Shown: piece by piece, positions 1-9,260 of the stretch
Layout of the letters: each line of letters opens with the position of its first letter
Position numbering within the stretch: the stretch's first letter is position 1
Assembly: GCF_020532605.1 (NCBI RefSeq)
Contig: NZ_JAJATW010000018.1
Location: 1-64,000 of the forward strand
Source: Marinomonas algarum
Lineage (GTDB): Bacteria; Pseudomonadota; Gammaproteobacteria; Pseudomonadales; Marinomonadaceae
DNA length: 64,000 bases
Direction of reading: 5' to 3'
The notes under the pieces: model-generated
The model's database searches: none
Seen by the model: only the letters and a program-made list of their open reading frames with translations
Told to the model about the DNA's origin: nothing
Position numbers and translations under genes: made by a program

Positions 1-1
1 G

Positions 2-1186
2 GGAACGTGCGATTAAGTCAGCTAGTTAGTACGAAATCACTACTGACTTGATTTGCTTTTCAATTTGCTCAAAACCTCAGTTTTTAGTGTGTCTTATCCT
101 CTAGTTGAAGCCTTTAAAGCTCCAACTACCGTCATCCAGACGGATTAACTCCGTGCAGATCTTATCATCTGATCCACTCGCAGTATGTTTCCCAGTGCAA
201 ATAACACGGCGAGCTTATTGTCATTTTTTGATAAGCCTTTATAGACTACTTTGCGGAAGCCAAACTGGCACTTAAGTATTCGAAACGGGTGCTCTACTTT
301 TGCTCTGATGCTCGCTTTTATGTACTCAGTGTTAATGGGCTTTTTATTAATACGGGGATGCTTCTTCCATTCCCGAACCTTGCTTGGCATCTCCGCAATT
401 AACCAGTCCAACTTCTTATCTTTGGTTTCCTCACGTTTTTCCACGCCACGGTAGCCTGAGTCGGCAGAGACAAACGTCTCATCGCCATGAATGAGTTCAG
501 TGATTTGGTTTAGGTCATGTTCATTGGCGGAAGTGGTGGTGAAACTGTGCACCAAGCCACGTTTAGCATCGACTCCAATATGTGCCTTCAACCCAAAGAA
601 CCATTGGTTTCCCTTCTTAGTTTGATGCATTTCGGGATCGCGTGCTTTCGCTTTATTTTTGGTCGAGCTAGCGGCTTCAATAATAGTCGCGTCAACGATG
701 GTGCCTTCTTTAAAGTAAATCCCCGAATCTGATAGCCATTTGTGGACTTCTTTAAAGAGCTTACGTCCAAGCTTATGCTTTTCCAGTAAATGCCTAAAAT
801 TCATAATAGTGGTGTGATCAGGTATTGCGCCTTCTAAAGATAACCCAGCAAACAGCCGCATAGAGGTAATCTCGTAAAGTGCGTCCTCCATGGCTGGATC
901 CCCCATGCTGTACCAGTTCTGCATAAAGTGAATACGCAACATGGTAGACAAAGGATAGGGACGACGGCCGTTACCTGCTTTTGGATAGAAGGGTTCAATT
1001 TGGTCTTCAAGCTGTTGCCAGGGAATCAACTCATCCATTCGACTGAGGAAGAGTTCTTTGCGAGTTTTGCGGCGTTTGCTGGTAAATTCGGTGTCGGCGA
1101 AAGAGAGTTGGTTCATGATCGGCTGGAGTCGTAGTCAGATTAAGTCGGCAAGATTGTCTCATATTACCGACTTAATCGCATGTTCC
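2..1186 (-). mobile_element. IS5-family insertion sequence, apparently complete
   Basis: The element is bounded by 18-base terminal inverted repeats with one mismatch: GGAACGTGCGATTAAGTC at 2-19 and, on the other strand, GGAACATGCGATTAAGTC at 1186-1169. It holds one transposase gene on the minus strand. The right junction reads CTAG at 1187-1190. IS5-group elements duplicate a 4-base YTAR target, so base 1 (G) is probably the last base of the left CTAG copy, whose other bases lie outside the window. The length of about 1185 bp and a single 323-residue transposase fit the IS5 group. The insertion interrupts a reading frame that resumes at 1187. Confidence 0.85.
145..1116 (-). CDS. IS5-family transposase (DDE type)
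   Basis: This 323-residue transposase catalyses cut-and-paste movement of the surrounding element. The N-terminal part (about residues 20-130) resembles the DUF772-type domain that precedes the catalytic core in IS5 transposases, including the [14 protein letters not shown] stretch. The DDE core shows [11 protein letters not shown] (first Asp), then [15 protein letters not shown] (second Asp), and a C-terminal region with [18 protein letters not shown] carrying the glutamate in the usual R-x3-E arrangement. No frameshift or internal stop is visible, so the enzyme may be active. It lies 30 to 145 bases inside the inverted repeats, as expected. The IS5 family assignment is secure; the exact named element cannot be given without a search. 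Confidence 0.93.
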   Translation of the reverse strand: MNQLSFADTEFTSKRRKTRKELFLSRMDELIPWQQLEDQIEPFYPKAGNGRRPYPLSTMLRIHFMQNWYSMGDPAMEDALYEITSMRLFAGLSLEGAIPDHTTIMNFRHLLEKHKLGRKLFKEVHKWLSDSGIYFKEGTIVDATIIEAASSTKNKAKARDPEMHQTKKGNQWFFGLKAHIGVDAKRGLVHSFTTTSANEHDLNQITELIHGDETFVSADSGYRGVEKREETKDKKLDWLIAEMPSKVREWKKHPRINKKPINTEYIKASIRAKVEHPFRILKCQFGFRKVVYKGLSKNDNKLAVLFALGNILRVDQMIRSARS

Positions 1187-1318
1187 CTAGAGAAAGTGTC
1201 ACTACAGGATATTGCGCAAATTCCAGTGTCACATCAGCACATTGTTGTTGAAAAAATTGAAAGCCTGCAGGATGAGTTGAAGCAGCTAATGGTGAATCAA
1301 ACAGGGGTGATACACTGA
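1187..1318 (+). pseudogene. C-terminal fragment of a gene cut by the IS element
   Basis: Immediately after the right end of the insertion sequence an open frame runs 43 codons to a TGA at 1316. It encodes LEKVSLQDIAQIPVSHQHIV, then a lysine/glutamate-rich amphipathic stretch (EKIESLQDELKQLM) that could be a short coiled coil. The only in-frame starts upstream lie inside the insertion sequence, so this is best read as the 3' end of a disrupted gene whose 5' part is left of the window. The composition is protein-like, but I do not recognise the family. It could be expressed as a fusion read from within the element, but there is no ribosome binding site to suggest that. Confidence 0.5.
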
Positions 1319-1344
1319 TGGGTGCACTGATCAGGCCAATGAAG

Positions 1345-2151
1345 CTAATACTCTGTATTTCCCAGCATGGATGCGGCTTCGTCTTTTGACACGTAATTTT
1401 CTACGATCTCTTGGAAGCGCCCGTCTAAGCGAATTTGTTCAATAATACGGAGCCAGTTTGTACTTTGTGAACTGGAAAACCTGTGTTTTGCGAGCATAAA
1501 AGAAACAGTCACCGGCTTTGTTGGAGAAACATCTGTAATGCGAATCGAAGAGGGTTCCTCGCCTTGTGTAAAGAAAGAACGATAAACTTGCGGCAAACTC
1601 AAGGTAGCATCGACTTCGTCATTCAGGAGAGCCGCGACGCTTGCTTCATAATCAGGGTAAAGTTTAATCATGCCAAGGGACGCCATCTCTGACAGGTAAT
1701 AGTTAAAATAATACCCGTAACCACCGCCTTGCGCCCTTGCGACAGTAACATTTTTTAGACTCTTTAGTTGTTGCAAGCTGGTGATGACAGGTAACCGGTC
1801 TGTATTGGCCAATAATAAGAATCGAATGTCGTAATATGGAATAAACCAAGCAAACAATTCTCTACTTGGTTCACGGCCTACACTGGGCACCCAGTCAATT
1901 TTCCCTTGTTCTAATAAATCGAATGCTTCATTACGCATAATAGGTGTCAAAGTGAATTGACAGCCTGTTATATCACTCAGTAAATTAAGTAAGTCTGGGT
2001 CAATGCCTTGCCCCTTGTTATACATCACTCCCGAGTTGGTTATACCAACAGAGATCGCGCTGTTGCCACACCCAAAGGCATCTGGTTTAGAGGCGGCGGC
2101 CTGTGAAACAGAAAGTAACAGTGTGATAAAGGTGGCAAAGATTGGGCGCAT
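1345..2151 (-). CDS. Periplasmic substrate-binding protein, family 3 (orphan)
   Basis: This is a 268-residue predicted periplasmic binding protein of the amino-acid (SBP_bac_3) fold. The start at 2151 (MRPIFATF) is preferred over an upstream in-frame ATG because GGAGA lies about 7 bases before it and because it gives a typical signal peptide ending near AAAS-K. The mature part begins with VGITNSGVMYNKGQGIDPDLLNLL, the usual first strand and ligand-pocket region, and keeps the hinge pattern ALLNDEVDATLSLPQVYRSFF. It is divergent from the c-di-GMP sensor at 2332 and has no permease or ATPase beside it. It may therefore serve a sensor or an unlinked transporter. The ligand is not predictable from sequence alone. 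Confidence 0.75.
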   Translation of the reverse strand: MRPIFATFITLLLSVSQAAASKPDAFGCGNSAISVGITNSGVMYNKGQGIDPDLLNLLSDITGCQFTLTPIMRNEAFDLLEQGKIDWVPSVGREPSRELFAWFIPYYDIRFLLLANTDRLPVITSLQQLKSLKNVTVARAQGGGYGYYFNYYLSEMASLGMIKLYPDYEASVAALLNDEVDATLSLPQVYRSFFTQGEEPSSIRITDVSPTKPVTVSFMLAKHRFSSSQSTNWLRIIEQIRLDGRFQEIVENYVSKDEAASMLGNTEY

Positions 2152-2331
2152 GATAAGTCTCCGCTCTGGTGGGAAAAAGAGCCAAATTGACAAAAATATT
2201 TAGTAGATAAAGATCAAATAAACCTCTACTTTTTTGTCTATATTAAGTGAGAAACTGCTTTAATACTGTAAGTTAAGTAAAGAACTTGCAAAAACCATAC
2301 TGGGTGCAATAGATCAAGGAACTGACGGCTT

Positions 2332-5277
2332 ATGCCACATCGAAAACCCAAAAAACGGCTTATCTCTGTCCAATCATTGCTTATTATTTCCAGTGTGACA
2401 CTGGCGCTTATTGTCGCAGGCACCATGCTGACATTAGGGCAGCATGGTGTGAATAATGCCTTAAAAGCCGCATTAGAGGAGCAGTTTAATACCATCGGTA
2501 TGATGGTTCGTGAGCGGGCTCGACGCTTAACGGAGCCGGTTCAGTCGCAGTTAAGTATCCTTATCCATGACCAAATTACAACGGCGCCAGACTTGAGTAC
2601 GCGCTTGTCTCGGCTTCCGGTATTTTCAGAAGTCTTAAAAAGTAACTCAACGATCCGTAATGTCTATGTCGGCTATCCCAATGGTGAATTCTTTCTTATT
2701 CGGAAAACAGATACCGATTTAATTCGTTCTAGTTTCGATTTAAAGCGTACTACTGCTTACCTGGTGCAGACCATTACACAGGATGTCGATGGCAGTAAAG
2801 TGGGTGAGTATCGCCTGTATGATGCCGATCTTCATTTACAAGAAGTGCGTCAAAAACCAGATTATATTTATGACCCTCGTGAGCGTCCTTGGTACAAAGC
2901 CAGTGAAAAAACCGCACGATCAGTGACCAGCTCGCCATACACGTTTTTCACGTCTCAAAAAGTGGGTGTCACCATTTCTCAGCGTTCAATAAGTGCTTCT
3001 TCGATTGTGGGCTTTGATGCCACCATTGAGCAGCTGACTTCTGAAGTGAAAAGTCTGCAGATGATACCGGGCTCTGAGATTGCCATTACAGAGATGGATG
3101 GAACGCTGGTGGCGTATTCAGACCTTTCTGAACTGCTGACGAGAAACGCAGAAGGGGAATTAGTCCGTCAAAATATATTGAGTCTGCCTTCTCCTATTCT
3201 TAGCACCGCAGCTCGTAAAATGGGGATGTCCAGCGACTACCAACATGATGTTATTGACGTTATGGGAGAAGAGTGGGTTGTGTCCAGCCGACCTTTAGAG
3301 TTTGGCACAGTAACCGGTGCACGACTTTTACTGGCCGTCCCAGCAGATAAGTTGTTTGCTTCCACACGCAAAATTATTCGCGATCAAAGTATTGTGATCA
3401 TTGTCATCTTAGCTCTCTTTATTCCCTTTGGCATTTTAGTGATTCGTCAAATTACTAAGCCATTGAGATTGCTCTCAAAAGATGTGCAAAAGCTGGCTTC
3501 GTTTGACTTTAATCATCCTATTTCTGTGTCATCGAGGGTGAGAGAAGCCTCAGAGTTAGCAGACACGGTTGAGCGCTTGCGTATCACTATTTTTCGCTTT
3601 TTAGAAATCAACCGCACCATCGCGGCTGAAGAAGATTTTAATACGCTACTGGTAAAAACCCTTGATGAGATCATTGCCACAACCGAGACACAAGCGGGTG
3701 TGTTGTATTTAACCGACAACGAAGGCAAGGCATTGGTTCCTTTTGCATCACGTGTTCAAAATGGCCATCCTATGGAGATGGATATTCCATCTGTGCCATT
3801 AAGTCAGCAGGACTCACTGCTTGTGCGTGCCATTACTAAGAAAGGCGCCGAAAATGTGAGTGCGTCGTGGCAAGAACTTGAGCAAATGGGGCTAGAAAAC
3901 GTAAAAGAAGCCTTAGATGAGCCCGCTTCACATATATTAGCCACGCCCCTGTTTAACCGGAGCAATGACCTGGTTGGCATCATATTATTGTTTGAAACAG
4001 AAAGCATTGATCCAACCTTGATGCGGTTTGCGGAAGCGCTGTCAGGGTCTGCAGCCGTATCGGTCGAAGCCCGTCGACTTATCGCTGCGCAGCGTGAACT
4101 ATTTGAAAGCTTTATTCAACTGATCGCAGGGGCTATCGATGCGAAAAGCCCCTATACTGGTGGCCATTGTGCGAGGGTACCAGAACTAACCAAGTTACTG
4201 GCAAAAGCCGCTGCAGAAGCGGAAAGTGGTCCTTTCGAAGACTTTAGTTTGTCTCGAGATGATTGGGAATCCATTCATGTTGCTTCTTGGTTGCATGACT
4301 GCGGGAAAATCACTACGCCGGAGTTTGTTATTGATAAGGCGACTAAGCTGGAAACCATTTATGACCGAATACACGAAATACGAATGCGCGTAGAAGTGAT
4401 GAAGCGTGAAGCGGAAATTTGTAGCTTGCGCAATGTACTTAAAAAAGAAGATATCGCATTTGATGAAACGACGCTTCAAGCAGAGCTGGCTCAGCTAGAC
4501 GAAGATTTTGCTTTTATTGCTCGTTTCAATCAGGGAGGTGAATATTTAGACGAGTCCAAACAAGACCGTATGAATGCCATTGCCCAAAAAACATGGACAC
4601 GAACTCTGGATGATCGTCTTGGCATTTCTCACGAAGAATGGCACCGAAAAAATCGAACGGCTCCCGCTGTGCTGCCGGTGACTGAGCCGCTATTGGCTGA
4701 TAAGCCAGAACACCTTTTTGAGCGACCAGAGTCGGAGGCATTACCGGAAGGCAACCCTTGGGGGTTCAAGATGGAAGTGCCTGAATACCTTTATCATCGT
4801 GGTGAGATGCATAATCTCTCCATACAGCGAGGGACCTTGACGCCAGAAGATCGCTATAAAATCAATGAGCATATTGTACAGACAATAAAAATGCTCGATA
4901 AGTTACCCTTCCCTAAACATTTACGAAATGTGCCAGAGCTAGCAGGTGGGCATCATGAAAAAATGGATGGTACGGGTTATCCAAAACGTCTGACACAACA
5001 TGAAATGTCCCCCGTCGCCCGTATGATGGCGGTGGCTGACATTTTTGAAGCGTTGACTGCGGTCGATCGACCTTATAAGAAAGGTAAGATGTTATCCGAA
5101 GCAATAAAAATCATGTCTTTTATGGTGGAAAATCAACATATAGATCCTGATGTCTTCCGGCTTTTCTTAGAGTCTAAGGCTTATCTAATATATGCCCATG
5201 AATATATGAATCCGGATCAAATAGACACAGTGCACATAGCGGATTTCTTGTCCTCTAGAAACAGCGAAATTAGATAG
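2332..5277 (+). CDS. Membrane Cache-HAMP-GAF-HD-GYP protein, probable c-di-GMP phosphodiesterase
   Basis: This 981-residue sensor has a first membrane helix at about 15-37, a periplasmic dCache region including YDPRERPWYKAS near residue 184, a second helix at about 350-370, a HAMP linker, a GAF domain (about 425-590) and an HD-GYP output domain. The output domain keeps H612, the HD pair H655-D656 and the signature HHEKMDGTGYP at 874-884, so metal binding and c-di-GMP hydrolysis are likely. The spacing between HD and HHE is about 218 residues, where roughly 60 is usual. The extra 150 or so residues sit between KATKLETIYDR and GTLTPEDRYKINEH and are rich in charged residues. It is followed by a second c-di-GMP enzyme at 5443. 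The periplasmic ligand is unknown. Confidence 0.88.
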   Translation: MPHRKPKKRLISVQSLLIISSVTLALIVAGTMLTLGQHGVNNALKAALEEQFNTIGMMVRERARRLTEPVQSQLSILIHDQITTAPDLSTRLSRLPVFSEVLKSNSTIRNVYVGYPNGEFFLIRKTDTDLIRSSFDLKRTTAYLVQTITQDVDGSKVGEYRLYDADLHLQEVRQKPDYIYDPRERPWYKASEKTARSVTSSPYTFFTSQKVGVTISQRSISASSIVGFDATIEQLTSEVKSLQMIPGSEIAITEMDGTLVAYSDLSELLTRNAEGELVRQNILSLPSPILSTAARKMGMSSDYQHDVIDVMGEEWVVSSRPLEFGTVTGARLLLAVPADKLFASTRKIIRDQSIVIIVILALFIPFGILVIRQITKPLRLLSKDVQKLASFDFNHPISVSSRVREASELADTVERLRITIFRFLEINRTIAAEEDFNTLLVKTLDEIIATTETQAGVLYLTDNEGKALVPFASRVQNGHPMEMDIPSVPLSQQDSLLVRAITKKGAENVSASWQELEQMGLENVKEALDEPASHILATPLFNRSNDLVGIILLFETESIDPTLMRFAEALSGSAAVSVEARRLIAAQRELFESFIQLIAGAIDAKSPYTGGHCARVPELTKLLAKAAAEAESGPFEDFSLSRDDWESIHVASWLHDCGKITTPEFVIDKATKLETIYDRIHEIRMRVEVMKREAEICSLRNVLKKEDIAFDETTLQAELAQLDEDFAFIARFNQGGEYLDESKQDRMNAIAQKTWTRTLDDRLGISHEEWHRKNRTAPAVLPVTEPLLADKPEHLFERPESEALPEGNPWGFKMEVPEYLYHRGEMHNLSIQRGTLTPEDRYKINEHIVQTIKMLDKLPFPKHLRNVPELAGGHHEKMDGTGYPKRLTQHEMSPVARMMAVADIFEALTAVDRPYKKGKMLSEAIKIMSFMVENQHIDPDVFRLFLESKAYLIYAHEYMNPDQIDTVHIADFLSSRNSEIR

Positions 5278-5442
5278 CGGGCAGCAATAGGTGTTTCTTT
5301 TGGAATAGAATGTTAAGTACATTTACTTAGGCGTACTCATTGTTCATTGAGCGGGGTCATACAAAGCCTGTAAAAAATTGCGCGAATCAGATACATAAAT
5401 GTTATTCTGATAAAACCCTTTTGAAGGACATAACGAGGATTT

Positions 5443-8004
5443 ATGCCAGCTCAAGAATTGCTGTCGGATTTGTTTGTTGAAACATTAGAACAAGCCATGG
5501 ATGGTGTCGTAGTGATCGACGCTAACAATCTCGTTGTGTTCTACAATCGCGCCGCAGAGGCTCTCTGGGGACACGCAAAGTCAGATGTTATCGGGCAGAA
5601 TGTAAAAGTTCTTGTCCCCGATCAGCTCAAACCCCATCATGATCAATATGTGAATGCTAATCGAGTCACAGGCGAAGACAAAATAGTTGGCACACACCGT
5701 GAAGTAGAAATTGTCTGCAAAGATGGCACGACTAAATGGGGATCGATGTCGATCTCTAAAGTGTGTGTGGACGGCGAAAATTTATATACGGCGTTTGTCA
5801 AAGATGTAACAGACGCCGTCAAAGAACGCCAACGCATTGAAATGTTGTCTTTGGTGACAGACAAAACCAATAACGCTATTTTTATTACCGATGCTTCTTG
5901 GAACGTTGTGTATATTAATGAGGGTTTTACCTCGATTTTAGGCTACTGCGACGAGGATATTTTAGGGCGCACGCCCATTTCAGTCATTGCACCTAACTTT
6001 AGTAAAATAGAGCTCACCAAAGCACGCAGAACCTTTATCAGTGGTATCCCCGTTAAAGTGGATGAGTTGTTACAGGCAAAAAGCGGTCAGAAGTTGTGGT
6101 GTTCCGTTATGAGCAACCCCGTTTTTAATGATGCGGGTGAGTTGACTCATGTAGTAACCATCTTGTCTGAAATTACCAAGACAAAACTTCATGAAGTCTT
6201 GCATTCAAGAATGTTAGGCGCCATTGCACGAGATCAACCCTTGTCCATCATCATGGAGTCGGCTTGCCATGAAATCATCCGCATCATGACCGATGTAACG
6301 CCTGCGATTATGCAAGTTGATGATCATAATCGGTTACAACTGCTCTCTGCTCCACAATTACCCAGTCGATTTCGTAAAACGTTGAATAATGTGCCGATAG
6401 GGGCCTCTGTGGCGTCTGCCGGTACGGCGGCGCACCGACGTAAACCGGTACTCGTCACAGACATTTCTACCGACCCTTTATGGCAAGACTATCGTGAAGC
6501 CATTATGCCGTTTGGTTATAAAGGCTCTTGGGCAACACCGGTTCTAGGGAACCAAGGGGAGACGATCGGCGTCATCGTCTTCTATCGAAAAGACCACCAC
6601 GTGCCTTCTCTATTGGAGCACCAGTTGGTCAACGCATTGGCGCCTTTGTGTGCCCTTGCCATTGAACGAGAAGAACAGCGTAAAAATATTCGTCACCTTG
6701 CTTACTACGACAGCCTGACAAAATTGCCGAATAGAAGCATGTTGCATGCGAAGGCTGAACAAGCGTTAAGAGAAGTACAACAGATAAAAAATGATTTGGC
6801 GGTGCTCTATGTGGATTTAGACCGTTTTAAGCAAATCAATGAAAGTTATGGCCAAGCAGTGGGTGACAAGCTGCTGATTGAAATCGCTGAGCGTTTGAAG
6901 CGTAAATGCCTACACCTGGATATTTGTGGGCGATTGTCAGGCGATGAGTTTCTGCTGGTCGTCACAGGTAAGAGAGCCAAAGCACTGAATTATTTTATTG
7001 AAGAGTTACGCCTGTCGATTGCCTGCCCGCTTGAGATTGATGGTGATATCCTGACGCCCTCGGCCAGCATCGGGATCAGTATTTTTCCGGAAGACGGCAA
7101 TGATATTGGCACCTTGATGCACCGTGCTGATATGGCGATGTATCAGGCTAAAACAGCGGGTAAAGGACGCTTCGCTTTCTTTAGTCATGAGCTAAATCAG
7201 CTTGCGCTTGAGCGACAAGAGATGGAAGTTGAACTGCAAAAATCCATCGTAAACAACGAACTAGCGCTTCATTATCAGCCTCAAATGTGTATGAAAACGG
7301 GTCGTTTGTATGGTCTTGAAGCCTTAGCTAGGTGGTCGCACCCTAAATTTGGAGCGGTTTCTCCGGGGCGTTTTATCCCTCTGGCAGAAGAGTGTGGTTT
7401 GATTGGTGACCTAAGTCGCTGGGCCTTGAAGGCAGCGTGTCAGCAAATGGCAATATGGCGCAATAAAGGCATTGATATCCCCGCTGTATCAGTCAATTTA
7501 TCACCGTTAAACTTTCATGATACCGACTTATGTCGCTTGATAAAGGCGCAATTGGAAGAGAATAACTTGCAACCTTCTGATATCACGTTGGAGCTGACAG
7601 AGAGTGTGCTGCTAGATGCGACACCAAGCACGATGCAAACTCTTCATGACATACACAGCATGGGAGTGCGTTTTTCCATTGACGATTTTGGAACCGGTTA
7701 TTCTAGCCTAAGTTACCTGCGAAAAATTCCAATCAAAGAGCTTAAATTAGACAGCAGTTTTGTTTTTGAGTTAGAGCACGATGGTACCAGTCAATCATTG
7801 AGCAAAGCGGTATTACAAATTGGCGAAAGCCTGAATTTAGATGTTGTGGCTGAAGGTATTGAGCGTCAAGAGCAATATGCCATTCTTAAAAAGCAAGGTT
7901 ATCATGTTGCGCAAGGTTACTTATTCTCGAAGCCATTGAATGCAGTGGAAATTGAGAGGTGGGTCATTGATGCGCAAACCAAAATGGTGCCGTCTTCTAC
8001 TTGA
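5443..8004 (+). CDS. PAS-PAS-GAF-GGDEF-EAL protein, DosP-like, predicted haem oxygen sensor
   Basis: This 853-residue soluble protein has the order PAS (about 10-125), PAS (130-250), GAF (260-410), GGDEF (420-585) and EAL (595-845), the architecture of the E. coli oxygen sensor DosP. The first PAS aligns with haem PAS domains of FixL and DosP. H66 (in PHHDQY) falls at the proximal haem ligand, and R86 lies exactly 20 residues later, as FixL R220 does after H200. DosP's distal Met is replaced by Thr84. The GGDEF site is SGDEF (499-503), so cyclase activity is uncertain. The EAL domain keeps EALARW (626), DDFGTGYSS (747) and VAEGIE, so it is probably an active phosphodiesterase. Its stop overlaps the next start (TGATG). 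Confidence 0.87.
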   Translation: MPAQELLSDLFVETLEQAMDGVVVIDANNLVVFYNRAAEALWGHAKSDVIGQNVKVLVPDQLKPHHDQYVNANRVTGEDKIVGTHREVEIVCKDGTTKWGSMSISKVCVDGENLYTAFVKDVTDAVKERQRIEMLSLVTDKTNNAIFITDASWNVVYINEGFTSILGYCDEDILGRTPISVIAPNFSKIELTKARRTFISGIPVKVDELLQAKSGQKLWCSVMSNPVFNDAGELTHVVTILSEITKTKLHEVLHSRMLGAIARDQPLSIIMESACHEIIRIMTDVTPAIMQVDDHNRLQLLSAPQLPSRFRKTLNNVPIGASVASAGTAAHRRKPVLVTDISTDPLWQDYREAIMPFGYKGSWATPVLGNQGETIGVIVFYRKDHHVPSLLEHQLVNALAPLCALAIEREEQRKNIRHLAYYDSLTKLPNRSMLHAKAEQALREVQQIKNDLAVLYVDLDRFKQINESYGQAVGDKLLIEIAERLKRKCLHLDICGRLSGDEFLLVVTGKRAKALNYFIEELRLSIACPLEIDGDILTPSASIGISIFPEDGNDIGTLMHRADMAMYQAKTAGKGRFAFFSHELNQLALERQEMEVELQKSIVNNELALHYQPQMCMKTGRLYGLEALARWSHPKFGAVSPGRFIPLAEECGLIGDLSRWALKAACQQMAIWRNKGIDIPAVSVNLSPLNFHDTDLCRLIKAQLEENNLQPSDITLELTESVLLDATPSTMQTLHDIHSMGVRFSIDDFGTGYSSLSYLRKIPIKELKLDSSFVFELEHDGTSQSLSKAVLQIGESLNLDVVAEGIERQEQYAILKKQGYHVAQGYLFSKPLNAVEIERWVIDAQTKMVPSST

Positions 8005-9227
8005 TGGACATAACAGGAACAAATAATCGTGGGGTGAAGCATCTACCGGAAAAAGAGCTGATTGCCCTATGTGCTTTGATGATGTCTCTGACGGCATTGA
8101 GTATGGACGCCATGTTGCCGGCGTTCTCTCAAATCGCAGAAGCGCTTTCTATTGTGGATTACCAGCAAACCCAGTGGTTCGTATCCGCTATGATTTTGGG
8201 TATGGTGTTTGGTGAGCTGTTTTTTGGCCCTTTATCGGATGCTATTGGTCGTAAAAAAAGCATTTTATCTGGTATTGGTGTCTACTTAATCGGTTCCATC
8301 ATTGCTGTTTCAGCCTCTTCAATTGAAGCCTTCTTGCTCGGTCGAATGATTCAAGGGTTTGGTGTAGCGGGTCCAAAAATTGCCACCCGAGCGCTTATTC
8401 GAGACCTCTACAAGGGCGCAGCAATGGCGCGCATCATGTCTTTTGTCATGATGGTGTTTCTCTTAGTGCCTATGTTGGCGCCTTCTCTTGGTCAGCTTGT
8501 TATGAAAATAGCAGACTGGCGTTGGATTTTTACTTTGCTTATTGTGCAAGCGGCTCTGGCAGGAAGCTGGCTACTGATCCGTCAACCAGAGACGCTGGCA
8601 AAAGAGAATCGTATACCCTTGAGCCGAAAGCGTTTAACGGCAGATGTAAAAATGGTATTACAACATAGGGATGTGGTGGCCTTCACTGTCTTACTTGGGT
8701 GCATTTTTGGTGCCTTGATGATGTACATCAGTACCGCTCAGTCCTTGTTTCAGGATGTTTATCAAACGGGCGATCGTTTCCCACTGTATTTTGCTGTGAT
8801 GGCCATTGGCTCGTCTTTCATCAATTTTTTCAATGCGAAAATCGTTCAGCGTGTGGGAATGCAGCGTTGTGTTATGGCGGCGTTGAGTGTTTTGTTAGCG
8901 GCGTCTTTCGTTTTATTGTCGTTAACTCTGGCATTTGATGGTGTTCCACCTTTCAGTGTCTTTATGGGATTGGGGCTGATCATGTTCTCTTGTTTTGGCA
9001 TGATCTTTGGCAATGTTAACGCCATGGCGATGGAGCCATTAGGCAAGGTGGCGGGTCTTGCTTCGTCTTTAATTTCTTCTTTTTCCAGTCTGTTGGCCAT
9101 TGTATTGGCGACAATCGTTGGGCAGTTCTATTACGCCAGCGTGACGCCACTGGCGAGTGGTTTTGTACTCTTCTCTCTTTTAGCGCTACTGATGCTGATA
9201 TACGGTAATCGAATGCGAATAAGGTAG
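8004..9227 (+). CDS. Bcr/CflA-type MFS multidrug exporter
   Basis: This is a predicted 12-helix major facilitator protein of 407 residues in the inner membrane. It probably expels drugs or metabolites by proton antiport. Bcr/CflA features include LSMDAMLPAFSQIAEAL in helix 1, the MFS loop motif GPLSDAIGRKKSIL after helix 2 and GRMIQGFGVAGPKIATRALIRDL in the motif C region. The ATG at 8004 overlaps the stop of the preceding DosP-like gene (TGATG). A TTG three bases earlier is a less likely start. The overlap implies translational coupling between an oxygen or c-di-GMP sensor and an exporter. The substrate cannot be inferred. Confidence 0.87.
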   Translation: MDITGTNNRGVKHLPEKELIALCALMMSLTALSMDAMLPAFSQIAEALSIVDYQQTQWFVSAMILGMVFGELFFGPLSDAIGRKKSILSGIGVYLIGSIIAVSASSIEAFLLGRMIQGFGVAGPKIATRALIRDLYKGAAMARIMSFVMMVFLLVPMLAPSLGQLVMKIADWRWIFTLLIVQAALAGSWLLIRQPETLAKENRIPLSRKRLTADVKMVLQHRDVVAFTVLLGCIFGALMMYISTAQSLFQDVYQTGDRFPLYFAVMAIGSSFINFFNAKIVQRVGMQRCVMAALSVLLAASFVLLSLTLAFDGVPPFSVFMGLGLIMFSCFGMIFGNVNAMAMEPLGKVAGLASSLISSFSSLLAIVLATIVGQFYYASVTPLASGFVLFSLLALLMLIYGNRMRIR

Positions 9228-9260
9228 AATACTCACCTAATTTATTTTGTGAGTGTGTTT

